Assembly: GCA_965215755.1 (NCBI GenBank)
Contig: OZ244119.1
Location: forward strand, 5,270,001 to 5,334,000
Source: Tectiglobus sp965215755
GTDB taxonomy: Bacteria > Pseudomonadota > Alphaproteobacteria > Rhizobiales > Hyphomicrobiaceae
Reading direction: 5' to 3'
DNA length: 64,000 nucleotides
The position numbers were made by a program, and so were the translations under genes. Positions 36,117 to 44,298 of this stretch are shown in pieces; position 1 is the first letter of the stretch, and every line of letters begins with the position of its first letter. The notes under the pieces were generated by a model that worked only from the letters and a program-made list of their open reading frames with translations, was not told the DNA's origin and searched no databases.

Positions 36117-37472
36117 ATGAGTGCAAACGGTAAACGCGTTTTGCCCACAACTGCGGCATCAACAGCTGCACTCGTTCCGTTTTCTCATCCCGGTTACGCG
36201 ACCGGCCAGCCTGGCAAAGGCGGCGATAACGAGGACCTCATCGACCAGCTCGTGGGTGGTCTCGTTCAAGCGGACCGAAGCACTAAGTCGGAAGCCAATT
36301 TTTTCAATCAACGCGAAGATGCCGGAAACTACGGCAGGACCTACAGCATTGATGATGAAGAAATCGACGAACCGCCGGTCCCAATTCCATCAACCTGGCA
36401 GGCCACGGCGGCAACGAAAGAACCAAGCTGGCTTGCGGAGCAGCTCAAGGCATCCGCATACGGCTTCATCATCGGCTTATTCGTGGTCATTCCAGCTGTC
36501 ATGCTGTTGACCGGACAGACAGAACGGCTGCCGACCTGGGCTGCTGTCTCACAATATGCAAGCACAACTGCGACCCAACTCGGGTTCAATCTCAATCTTG
36601 AGGGTGACAAAGCAGCCGTTGCATCGGACAGCAACCCGATACCGAGCACGACTGCAAGCCGGGACATCGCTGCAGCACCCAATCGCGCTCCTGCTCAAGC
36701 TGAGAATACCTCAGCCAACTCGGTCGCAGCTCCTGCCGCTTCACGCGAAGTATCAACGACTACGACAACACCTCCGGTGGCTGCTGAGACACCGCCCCCT
36801 GCACAACAGGCAGCTGAGGCAGAAAAGGCCGCAAGCCCCGCTCCCGCGGCTCAGCCAACTGAGACGGTTGCGCTAACCCAACCCAGTGCTGCGAAGCAGA
36901 CTCCGGCGTCTGCGCCGGAGCAACCTGTGGTTCTGGCTCCGGCACAGCCCCTGACAAGTCCAAGCCGTTCCTCTTTGGATGATCCAGCTGCGCCACCACC
37001 GGCCGCCCCAGCCGCCAGCCAAGTCGAGTCTGCCGATCCTGCCGCTCAGCCGGCCCAACAGCCTGGGCTTACCGAACAAGAAACTGCTAGCCTGACGGAA
37101 TCGCTCGCCAATTCGTTCGGTGAAAGCGCAGCACCAGCGTCAGCTGTTCCGTCTGCCCTCCCAAGTGCCGGCGCCACGGACACCAGTAGCCAGACTTCTG
37201 ATCCGATGCCGGATGCGCTGACAATCGAGACAGCTCAGTTCCTGATGAAGAACGGCAAGATGGAAGATGGCCGCGGGATTCTGGCCAAGCTTGCCAGCCG
37301 TGGAAACGCAGCAGCCATCTTCGCTTTGGCAGAATCGTTCGACCCCAACGTGCTGGCGGCCTGGGGAGCGAGTGGTCAGGTTGCTCAACCGGAAAAAGCT
37401 AAGATCTTCTATTCCATGGCACTGTCACAGGGTGTTGAGGCTGCAATTCCACGTCTCAAGGGCCTGGAATAG
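36117..37472 (+). CDS. Inner-membrane protein with Pro/Ala-rich linker and C-terminal Sel1-like repeat
   Basis: A 451-residue protein: a polar N-terminal cytoplasmic part (1-110), one transmembrane segment (about 115-132), a long Ala/Pro/Thr/Gln-rich linker (about 190-360), and a C-terminal helical domain (about 385-451) with AQFLMKNGKMEDGRGILAKL and AKIFYSMALSQGVEAA, which resembles Sel1/TPR-type repeats. The layout resembles periplasm-spanning proteins where the linker crosses toward the peptidoglycan. I do not recognise a specific family. It lies 158 bases upstream of the SLATT-like gene on the same strand. Confidence 0.75.
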   Translation: MSANGKRVLPTTAASTAALVPFSHPGYATGQPGKGGDNEDLIDQLVGGLVQADRSTKSEANFFNQREDAGNYGRTYSIDDEEIDEPPVPIPSTWQATAATKEPSWLAEQLKASAYGFIIGLFVVIPAVMLLTGQTERLPTWAAVSQYASTTATQLGFNLNLEGDKAAVASDSNPIPSTTASRDIAAAPNRAPAQAENTSANSVAAPAASREVSTTTTTPPVAAETPPPAQQAAEAEKAASPAPAAQPTETVALTQPSAAKQTPASAPEQPVVLAPAQPLTSPSRSSLDDPAAPPPAAPAASQVESADPAAQPAQQPGLTEQETASLTESLANSFGESAAPASAVPSALPSAGATDTSSQTSDPMPDALTIETAQFLMKNGKMEDGRGILAKLASRGNAAAIFALAESFDPNVLAAWGASGQVAQPEKAKIFYSMALSQGVEAAIPRLKGLE

Positions 37473-37630
37473 GCCAGCAGGCATCAGGCGTGCCGCGGGT
37501 GTGGTCTTTCGCGCCAATTGCAACACTCTATGCTCGATCTCGCCGATCGGGAGGCGAGTTGCCTGCAAAGCTCTGGAAATCGAAGGCGTGACATCTACCT
37601 GATTGCAGAGAATCGCTCTAGCGGTCACGG

Positions 37631-38431
37631 ATGGCTGAACTCAGAAAGATTCCGGTTCCAGACTCGGTCGTCGATGCGATTAGAGATCAATTTGAATCGT
37701 CGGCTGCTTCGGAGCAGTCCGCGTCAGTCGAGCCAATGGTCCGGCACCCCAAAATTGAACGGCGCGCCGTCGTTCAGCCCAATCAGGCGAATCACAACGC
37801 CCACGATCTTACCCATCAAGCCGAAAAGCTGAAAAAGAAGCTGACGAGCGACTGGCGCTTGGTTAAGCGTGCACGGTTCAACGCGGCAAAGCGCTTGCGA
37901 AACCGGCACGAAGCCGGGCAGTTTGCGTTCGCGATCTCAGGGATTTACGGGTTTCTTGTGCCCCTGTTCCTGCTTCAATTCGATAGCTATCTCTCGAACT
38001 TCGCGGCAATGGTCATTTCATTTGTCGCCGCTGTTGCCGGTGCCCTGTCTTTCACAATTGCCATGCAATACCAGCAAAAGGACTTTAAACGGCGTTCAGC
38101 GCAACTTCACGAGTGTGGGCGGAAGATCAACAATCTCTCCCGCCATCTGATGGCAACCCCCATCAGTCGTACCGAGGATCTGCGCCCCTTTATTCATCAT
38201 TATGATGACATTCTTGCTCGGTGTGAGAACCACGACGAGATCGACTTTGCCCTCGCTCGTTTGTCTGACAATCCTAAGCGCCTCAACGCTCAAGACCTTG
38301 TTGAGTGGAAGCGAGAGCGCTGGATATTGAAGTTTCGCCTTTACCGGCAGACGTATACGATTTGTGCGGTTGTATGGCTGCTTCCGTTGGTTATCGGCGG
38401 CATTATCTGGTGGGCGCTTTCGCCAACCTGA
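37631..38431 (+). CDS. SLATT-like multi-TM protein
   Basis: A 266-residue membrane protein with segments at about 98-115, 126-145 and 243-262. The helix after the second segment (DFKRRSAQLHECGRKINNLS) resembles the SLATT group, membrane proteins proposed as effectors that associate with SMODS or SLOG sensors in nucleotide-driven conflict systems. Here a third TM is added and no nucleotide-second-messenger synthase (SMODS) or SLOG gene is nearby. The assignment rests on motif shape alone. It is preceded by the Sel1-like membrane protein and may form a module with it. Confidence 0.65.
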   Translation: MAELRKIPVPDSVVDAIRDQFESSAASEQSASVEPMVRHPKIERRAVVQPNQANHNAHDLTHQAEKLKKKLTSDWRLVKRARFNAAKRLRNRHEAGQFAFAISGIYGFLVPLFLLQFDSYLSNFAAMVISFVAAVAGALSFTIAMQYQQKDFKRRSAQLHECGRKINNLSRHLMATPISRTEDLRPFIHHYDDILARCENHDEIDFALARLSDNPKRLNAQDLVEWKRERWILKFRLYRQTYTICAVVWLLPLVIGGIIWWALSPT

Positions 38432-38685
38432 CCGCTGCGTCCCATTCAGCTGTGTCCCATTGATTGCGTGGTCATGAGTGCTCCGCAATCACACTCGGTC
38501 TGACTGGCGAATTCTCGAAATTCTGAAGAAAATTTGTGCTTGTGACCCAGGTAACAGCGGGGCCCGGCAATCTGTTTCATGGTCCTCCCATCAACGGCGG
38601 CAAGCAGTTTCTGCCTCTACCGCCCAAACTCAACACGATGGAGCAAACACGTCCTCCATCGCAAGATATGAACTGGAGAGTAGAC

Positions 38686-38994
38686 ATGAGACTGAAATCA
38701 ATTATTGCCGCTGCCATGGCCTTGTTCGCTATTGCGACCGTGTCTGTTTCAGGCGCCCAGGCAGCCGGCGTGAGCGGCCTGTCCGGCCTCAAGAGCGCAC
38801 CGGTTTCTGAAGCAGGCATCGTCAAAGTCGGCCATCGCCGGTTTCATCGGTGGCGTCGTTGGCACCACTGGCGCGGTCACCACTGGCGTCGCCATCACTG
38901 GGGTCACCGCGGCTGCAGCTTCTACTACTGGAAGTGGAAGAAGACCGGTTACCATCACTGGAAGCGCAAGTACTACCGCTGCAAGCACTGGTAG
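38686..38994 (+). CDS. Exported His/Trp/Arg-rich small protein
   Basis: A 102-residue protein with a signal peptide cleaved after AQA (residue 26). The mature part is dominated by HW, RW and KW repeats between residues 50 and 102 with single cysteines at 77 and 99. The charge is strongly positive and the imidazole content suggests metal binding. GGAGAG precedes the ATG; a longer in-frame start at 38536 adds no signal-like features. A terminator follows at 39069. The downstream cupredoxin-like gene hints at copper handling, but this is inference. Confidence 0.8.
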   Translation: MRLKSIIAAAMALFAIATVSVSGAQAAGVSGLSGLKSAPVSEAGIVKVGHRRFHRWRRWHHWRGHHWRRHHWGHRGCSFYYWKWKKTGYHHWKRKYYRCKHW

Positions 38995-39068
38995 TCCCGA
39001 GTTTCGGTTCTTTGGCTAAGCGGCGTCGCCTCCCTCCCTCCTCCCGTCCCTCGGCGCCGCTATCCGCG

Positions 39069-39103
39069 AGGCCCCACCGCCCAAAGGCGGCGGGGCCTTC
39101 TTT
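39069..39103 (+). terminator. Rho-independent terminator
   Basis: AGGCCCCACCGCC (39069-39081) and GGCGGCGGGGCCT (39086-39098) form a 13-bp stem with one mismatch around a 4-base loop, followed by TCTTT. It ends the small exported-protein gene. Confidence 0.8.
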
Positions 39104-39277
39104 GTGTTCGGCCGGCTGGATCGTTGCGACGAGCGCCATCACACGACGAGTTGAATGCTTATCGGCTCGCAAGGCGGCACACTTTCGCAAGTTGCATAAC
39201 GCTTTTTCGCCTCTGCTGTGATGATGGACGATTACCGAACTTGATTTGCACGTATGCCGTCTGGAGGAGAAAACTGA

Positions 39278-39664
39278 ATGCGACTTTTCATGATATACGC
39301 CGCGGTCTCAGCCGTGCTGGCTGCTGCAGCGACTTCGCTTGCTGGGCCATCGATTGCCTTGGCTAGGACGGAGCATAAGAGTGAGCTCAATACCGGTCAC
39401 GTCCATCACCACACCGTTGAGCTCAAACATGGTCAGATCTCAACGATCGAAATCGATGCAAAAGTCGGTGAAGTCGTGAAGATTATTTATGATGACCATA
39501 ATGGAATTCACAAACTCTATGCCAAAGAAGGCAACTACGAGTTTGATCTCAGCCACATGAAGCGTGGTGACCACTACGATCTGAAGTTGGATCATACTGG
39601 AAAGCTCATCGTGCGGTGCCATGAGATGAAACACATGACGCTGGTGATCAACGTGACCGAGTAA
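39278..39664 (+). CDS. Cupredoxin-like exported protein
   Basis: A 128-residue protein with an N-terminal signal peptide (about 1-29) and a beta-rich domain. Candidate type-1 copper ligands are His78 in GIHKLY and the cluster RCHEMKHM (Cys114, His115 or His119, Met117 or Met120) near the C-terminus, before the last strand VINV. An extra N-terminal histidine cluster (TGHVHHHTVELKH) could bind a second metal. Length and ligand order fit small blue-copper-like proteins. GGAGG occurs about ten bases before the ATG. The preceding gene is the His/Trp-rich exported peptide. Confidence 0.75.
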   Translation: MRLFMIYAAVSAVLAAAATSLAGPSIALARTEHKSELNTGHVHHHTVELKHGQISTIEIDAKVGEVVKIIYDDHNGIHKLYAKEGNYEFDLSHMKRGDHYDLKLDHTGKLIVRCHEMKHMTLVINVTE

Positions 39665-39735
39665 CTTGGCAAGGCAAAAGCTAGATTGTTGCGCGGCCGC
39701 AGGCATCAGGCGTCTGGCCGCGCCACTTCAATCAA

Positions 39736-40200
39736 TTACTTCAAGTGATTTGCGGATTCTCCGCGGCCTTCCAGTTCTGACTTCTGTTTGTTGATGAACT
39801 TCGCCAGTCGTTCCGGCGGAAATCCCAATCCGGCGAGTCCCGTCACTGAATTTGCGACTTCGGAGTAGTGAGCGATTTTGCCGTCCTTTAGGCGACAGAC
39901 AGCGACACCTTCAAAGAGTGCGCGCTTGCCCTGTGCACCATCCAGTTTCGACTCGTAGCTGAAGACATAACGTGCATATCCAATCGAACCGTTGTCGACG
40001 GGATCGTGTATATCCCAACGGAAATTACACCCATCTCGATGGAAGTAGTTGTCGATCATGTCCGCGATCGCGTCTCCCTGAAAGGCGCCGTAGAACACGT
40101 CGTCATAGACCCCATCCGGAGTAAAGCAATCGGCGACGGCCTTGCCGTCACCGCGGGCTGCGGCGGCGGCCATGGTCTGAATGAGTGTTGCGAATGCCAT
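39736..40200 (-). CDS. SnoaL/NTF2-like domain protein
   Basis: A 154-residue cone-shaped-fold protein. GKAVADCFTPDGVYDDVFYGAFQG and DMIDNYFHRDGCNFRWDIHDPV follow the SnoaL-like ketosteroid-isomerase-fold pattern, and ALFEGVAVCRLKDGKIAHYSEV closes it. Such proteins bind small hydrophobic molecules; some are isomerases or hydratases. It lies 35 bases after the enoyl-CoA isomerase gene on the same strand, so the two are probably cotranscribed. Confidence 0.87.
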   Translation of the reverse strand: MAFATLIQTMAAAAARGDGKAVADCFTPDGVYDDVFYGAFQGDAIADMIDNYFHRDGCNFRWDIHDPVDNGSIGYARYVFSYESKLDGAQGKRALFEGVAVCRLKDGKIAHYSEVANSVTGLAGLGFPPERLAKFINKQKSELEGRGESANHLK

Positions 40201-40235
40201 CCGATCAATCCCTTTGCCTATCCCATATGCCCGCT

Positions 40236-41024
40236 TTAGCGGCCCTTGAACGTCGGCTTGTTCCGGTTGGCAAAAGCATCAATGCCATGCCGCCCGTCTT
40301 CCGTCCGAGAGGTCTGCGCAATCGTAACGGTTTCATCCTCAAGCTGTGTTTCCATGCTGGCGTTAAAGGCGGTCAGCAATAAGCGCTTGGAACCGCCATA
40401 GGCCTTGGTTGGACCAGCAGCAAAAGTAGCCGCAAGTTTAGATGCTTCCACCATCAGTTCGTCGCCTGGCACGACACGGCTGACGATCCCCCACTGGTGC
40501 GCTTCATCGGCTGTGAGTGTTCGATTGGTGAGGACCAATTCCTTGGCACGGAGCAAGCCAACGTGCTTCGCTAGGAAATAAGTCGAGCTACCATCCGGCG
40601 TCAGTCCAGAAGCGGTATAGGCGGACACGAACTTTGCTTCCGGTACCGCCATTACGAAATCGCCGGACAACGCGAGACTGAAGCCGGCCCCTGCAGCCGT
40701 GCCGTTCACCGCCATGATGACCGGCGCGTCCATGCGCTGGAACCGCGTAATCGCCATGTGCAGAGGGGTTGCGGTTGCTGTGAGGAATGCGGCAATATCC
40801 TCGCCCTGTGCATTGAATTCTTTGAGATCACCACCGGCGCAGAACATCTTGCCCGTTGCTGTCACAATGACCGCACGGATGTCTGGTTGCCAGTCACAGG
40901 TATTGGCAACGTCAAATAACTCCTCGCCCATTCTCTTGGTCAGAGCATTGGCATTGTCTGCGCGGTTGAGCGTGATCGTTGCGACGCCATCAGCGACATC
41001 AAACGTCAGTGTTTCATAGCTCAC
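40236..41024 (-). CDS. Enoyl-CoA hydratase/isomerase family protein, PaaG-like
   Basis: A 262-residue crotonase-fold protein. The oxyanion-hole segments are MFCAGGDLKEF and NGTAAGAGFSLALSGDF. The acidic residue is not the Glu of classical hydratases: the segment SAYTASGLTPDGSSTYFL has an Asp in GLTPDG, as in PaaG-type isomerases, and the usual PEI glutamate is absent. An isomerase role on an enoyl-CoA is therefore more likely than hydration. Translation starts at a GTG behind GGGAG. The SnoaL-like gene follows. Confidence 0.9.
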   Translation of the reverse strand: MSYETLTFDVADGVATITLNRADNANALTKRMGEELFDVANTCDWQPDIRAVIVTATGKMFCAGGDLKEFNAQGEDIAAFLTATATPLHMAITRFQRMDAPVIMAVNGTAAGAGFSLALSGDFVMAVPEAKFVSAYTASGLTPDGSSTYFLAKHVGLLRAKELVLTNRTLTADEAHQWGIVSRVVPGDELMVEASKLAATFAAGPTKAYGGSKRLLLTAFNASMETQLEDETVTIAQTSRTEDGRHGIDAFANRNKPTFKGR

Positions 41025-41383
41025 GGTGTGTTCTCCCGGGTCTTTGAGGCGACTTTAACAGGTGACTGGCCGGGTGGAAGTGGAGCTTCAATCAGCGATC
41101 GGATGGCTGTCATGGAGATCCTCGTTTTGTGACTGGCCTTTGCCCGCCTTCAGCGATGTCGCACCAGATGGCCTGCTAAGAGCGGCCGTCGACATGCAAC
41201 TGGCGAATGAACCCCTCCTGAACATGGCATTCAAAGGGCATGCATGTCGCACATGTTTGATTGGTTGTGACGATGGCGCTCAACAAGACAGTCCAGCGCC
41301 TTCAATATCCAGTCGGCCCGTTCTGCTTGATTCCAAGAACCGGGCGTCGAACCAGGGGCAATGATGTCCCGCGGAGTTTTCAC
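41025..41383. other. Divergent intergenic region
   Basis: These 359 bases lie between the minus-strand crotonase gene and the plus-strand LprI-like gene. Open frames of up to 100 codons occur on the plus strand but have no ribosome site or resemblance. I could not place promoters. Confidence 0.45.
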
Positions 41384-41761
41384 ATGTTCAAATCAGTTTC
41401 GACACACACCACAATCCGAGCCACTGCAGCAGCTCTCATGCTTTCTGTTGCGGCAACAGTCATGACATCAAATTCAGCCCAGGCTGCAAGCCATCCGAGC
41501 TTCAGCTGTCGTTCGGCGGATCACATTACGGAGTATGCGATCTGCAGCAGCTACTGGCTTGCCAAGCTCGACCGCCGCATGGCCTATTGGTATCGCAAGT
41601 CAATGGTTCGGGCGCGGCACTTCGGTTACGCCCGCTCCGAGCGCAATGAACAACGCGCGTGGCTACATCAGCGCAATGCCTGTGGCGGCTACAAGAAGTG
41701 CATCGCGCGCAAGTATCGCCAACGTATCCGAGTGCTCCGGAACCGCGCGACGCATGTTTAA
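41384..41761 (+). CDS. Exported LprI/DUF1311-like protein
   Basis: A 125-residue exported protein with a signal peptide ending in AQA (about residue 34) and a small cysteine-containing domain. FSCRSADHITEYAICSS, LAKLDRRMAYWYRK and RAWLHQRNACGGYKKCIARKY follow the DUF1311/lysozyme-inhibitor LprI pattern of conserved Cys, Trp and Tyr. Members inhibit lysozyme or are of unknown function. The stop is followed at once by the first unit of a 94-bp tandem repeat. Confidence 0.8.
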   Translation: MFKSVSTHTTIRATAAALMLSVAATVMTSNSAQAASHPSFSCRSADHITEYAICSSYWLAKLDRRMAYWYRKSMVRARHFGYARSERNEQRAWLHQRNACGGYKKCIARKYRQRIRVLRNRATHV

Positions 41762-42041
41762 CGCGCTCACGATGCTGTTCGCCGACCCATTTGGTCGGCG
41801 GCATCTCCGCGGGGCGGATCAATGATCCGGGTCGCCTTGCTCCCTGCGGGCTTAACGCGCTCACGATGCTGTTCGCCGACCCATTTGGTCGGCGGCATCT
41901 CCGCGGGGCGGATCAATGATCCGGGTCGCCTTGCTCCCTGCGGGCTTAACGCGCTCACGATGCAGGTCGCCGATCCATTTGGTCGGCGGCATCTCCGCGG
42001 AGCGGATCAACGATTCCGGTCGCGTTTGTCCAAGGGGCGGT
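41760..42041 (+). repeat. Three-copy 94-bp tandem repeat
   Basis: Units start at 41760, 41854 and 41948. Units 1 and 2 are identical over all 94 bases; unit 3 is diverged mainly after about 42015. Each unit contains a perfect 7-bp hairpin (GCCGACC-CATTT-GGTCGGC; 41781-41799 in unit 1). The period is not a multiple of three, and frames that run through it change phase, so it is not protein coding. It lies directly downstream of the LprI-like gene and before a terminator-like hairpin at 42182. Confidence 0.9.
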
Positions 42042-42181
42042 GAGCGAACCCAAAAGAATGCACCCCGGCTGCTGCAATTGGCCAACCTCGATCAGGTTCC
42101 AGCACCAGATGCCAACTTTCTGCCTTGGGGTTGATTCAAATTGGCATAGGTTCGGATGAGGTTGCGGGGCCTCGGGTAGTC

Positions 42182-42222
42182 AAACAGTCAGTGGGTCTCA
42201 GCCCGCTGGCTGTTTTTGTTTT
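42182..42222 (+). terminator. Rho-independent terminator
   Basis: AAACAGTCAGTGGG (42182-42195) pairs with CCCGCTGGCTGTTT (42202-42215) with two G-T wobbles, followed by TTGTTTT. It may end transcripts that run through the 94-bp repeats. Between 42042 and 42181 I see no gene. Confidence 0.75.
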
Positions 42223-42340
42223 GAGCCCTTCCGTTGCTGCATGTCAGCCAGATTGTCCGTGATGCTGGATTTGCGCAGCGATCCCGCGTAAGGCTATCGC
42301 CTTTGTGTCAATTTCGCAGCCGATAGAGTCACGCCGCGTC

Positions 42341-43258
42341 ATGCAACAGCGCCAGCAAAATAACGCCCTTGGATGGCTGACGAACAACGGCGTGTTGTTG
42401 GCGATGATCTGCACTTTGATCTGGGGCGGGAACGCGATCGCGGGCAAGTTCGCGGTCGGCAACGTCTCACCGCTCATGCTGACGATGCTGCGGTGGCTTC
42501 TGGCCGTTGCGATCATGCTTGTACTGGGGTGGCAACACCTGCGTGACGACTGGCCTGTGATCCGGCAAAATATAACCTACTTGTTTTTTGCTGGCGCGCT
42601 TGGCTTTGCCGCGTTTAACGGGCTGCTTTATTCAGCCCTCAAGTACTCGACGGCGATCAACATCACGATCCTGCAATCGGCGATGCCGATGTTCGTCTTC
42701 CTGCTCAACTTCCTGATTTTCGGCGTCCGTATGCACTGGGCGCAGGCACTCGGATACTCGATCACGTTGATCGGCGTTTTGCTGATTGCCGGACAGGGCG
42801 ATATTGCGCGCCTTGCCAGCCTTGATATCAACTTCGGTGACCTCATCATGTTGGTTGCCGTGGTTGTCTATTCGGCCTATTCCGTCGCCTTGCGGGCCAA
42901 GCCGGACATGCACTGGATGAGCTTTTTGACGGTGCTCGTTCTGTCAGCGACAATTGCTTCCATCCCAATGGCTGCGGTTGAATACGCCATGGGCGAGACC
43001 ATTGTTCCGACCAATCTCACAGGATGGACCGTCGTGTTCTACACGGCACTCTTTCCATCAATTGTTTCGCAGGGTTTCTGGATCAGGACGAACGAATTGC
43101 TCGGCGGCAATACGGCGAGCCTGTTTTTCAACATGGTGCCAATCTTCGGGGCCATGCTGGCCGTCCTCATCCTTGGCGAGACATTCCATCTCTACCACGC
43201 TATTGCTCTAGCTATGGTTGTCGGTGGTGTGGTGATTGCCCAACGCTTTACGCGGTAA
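42341..43258 (+). CDS. DMT-superfamily transporter (EamA type)
   Basis: A 305-residue inner-membrane protein with ten hydrophobic segments in two EamA halves. The N-terminal LLAMICTLIWGGNAIAGKFAV and the second-half FYTALFPSIVSQGFWIRTNE with LGETFHLYHAIALAMVVGGVVIA are characteristic. It would export amino acids, their derivatives or other metabolites. No strong ribosome site is seen; a GTG at 42305 in frame is an alternative start. It precedes the TauD-BVMO-ATC hydrolase run on the same strand by 109 bases. Confidence 0.9.
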   Translation: MQQRQQNNALGWLTNNGVLLAMICTLIWGGNAIAGKFAVGNVSPLMLTMLRWLLAVAIMLVLGWQHLRDDWPVIRQNITYLFFAGALGFAAFNGLLYSALKYSTAINITILQSAMPMFVFLLNFLIFGVRMHWAQALGYSITLIGVLLIAGQGDIARLASLDINFGDLIMLVAVVVYSAYSVALRAKPDMHWMSFLTVLVLSATIASIPMAAVEYAMGETIVPTNLTGWTVVFYTALFPSIVSQGFWIRTNELLGGNTASLFFNMVPIFGAMLAVLILGETFHLYHAIALAMVVGGVVIAQRFTR

Positions 43259-43367
43259 CTCTGGAAAACGTCATCGAAGTCATGATGTTTCGACCCTGGC
43301 GTTGCCGCGCATGATGTTGAGTTGTAGCGTCTCCAAACACGACAATCGACCGATGCGGAGATAACCC

Positions 43368-44255
43368 ATGGCAGATGCTCGCGCTACCACCGCAGGACGC
43401 GACTGGCCATTCGAGATTAAGCCACTGCACGACAATTTTGGCTGTGAGATTATTGGCCTACCACTTGCTGACGCCGTGGCGCCGGAGCTGTTCGGCAAGG
43501 TCTATGAGGCGTTCCTCGACCATCAGCTGCTGCTGTTTCGCAATGTCGATCTCCCGCCAGCCACGCAGGTGGCCTTTGCGCGCCGCTTCGGAGAGGTTCA
43601 GGTGCACGTGATGAATCAGTATCACGGTTACAATGCGCATCCCGAAATCTACAAGCTGACCAATTTGGATGAACACGGCAAACCGAATGGGCGGCATCCG
43701 GACAAAGGCACGCTGCATTGGCATACAGATGGGTCGTGGCGGCCGACGCGCGGGCTCGCAACAATGATGTATTCTGAAGTCGTGCCGAGCGAGGGTGGCC
43801 TGACCGAGTTTGTTGATATGTATAGCGCCTACGACAACCTCTCAGCGGATTGGAAAAGGCGCCTGGATGGCTTGAATGCTATTCACAACCTGGACTTTTC
43901 GCGAACGCGTCGGCACGGTCACGAACCGATGACCGAAAAGCAAAAGGCAGAGGTGCCACCGGTTCCGCATCCGATCGTTCGCGTGCACCCTGAAACAGGC
44001 CGCAAGGCTGTTTATCTCGGTGATCATGCAGAGTCTGTTGAAGGCATGGACTACAATGAAAGCCGCGCCCTGATCGAGGAACTAACTGCTCTCATTGCGC
44101 CAGACGATCAGGTTTTCTCGCATACCTGGTCCCCGAACGAGTGTATGGTTTGGGACAATCGATGCCTATTGCATCGCGCAACGCCGTTCGATACGGCGCG
44201 CGAGATCCGTGTCATGCGTCGCTGCACGACAATGGGTGAGACGCCGACAATCTGA
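43368..44255 (+). CDS. TauD/TfdA-family Fe(II)/2-oxoglutarate dioxygenase
   Basis: A 295-residue enzyme with the complete facial triad: LHWHTDGSW (His119 and Asp121) and the distal His269 in CLLHRATPFD, followed by the 2-oxoglutarate-binding Arg in REIRVMRR. The N-terminal TPL-like segment IIGLPLADAV and FRNVDLPPATQ are typical. Substrates of the family include taurine, 2,4-D, alkyl sulfates and organic acids. It is the first of three closely spaced genes (43 bases to the monooxygenase). Confidence 0.92.
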   Translation: MADARATTAGRDWPFEIKPLHDNFGCEIIGLPLADAVAPELFGKVYEAFLDHQLLLFRNVDLPPATQVAFARRFGEVQVHVMNQYHGYNAHPEIYKLTNLDEHGKPNGRHPDKGTLHWHTDGSWRPTRGLATMMYSEVVPSEGGLTEFVDMYSAYDNLSADWKRRLDGLNAIHNLDFSRTRRHGHEPMTEKQKAEVPPVPHPIVRVHPETGRKAVYLGDHAESVEGMDYNESRALIEELTALIAPDDQVFSHTWSPNECMVWDNRCLLHRATPFDTAREIRVMRRCTTMGETPTI

Positions 44256-44298
44256 TATTTCTGCAAGCTGCGGAACAACTGTGACAAACGAGACCTGT

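Noticed and set aside
41861..42134. Two to three overlapping repeat-like protein frames in the 94-bp array
   Set aside because: The 94-base period changes reading frame at each unit, so the apparent repeats are not translated.
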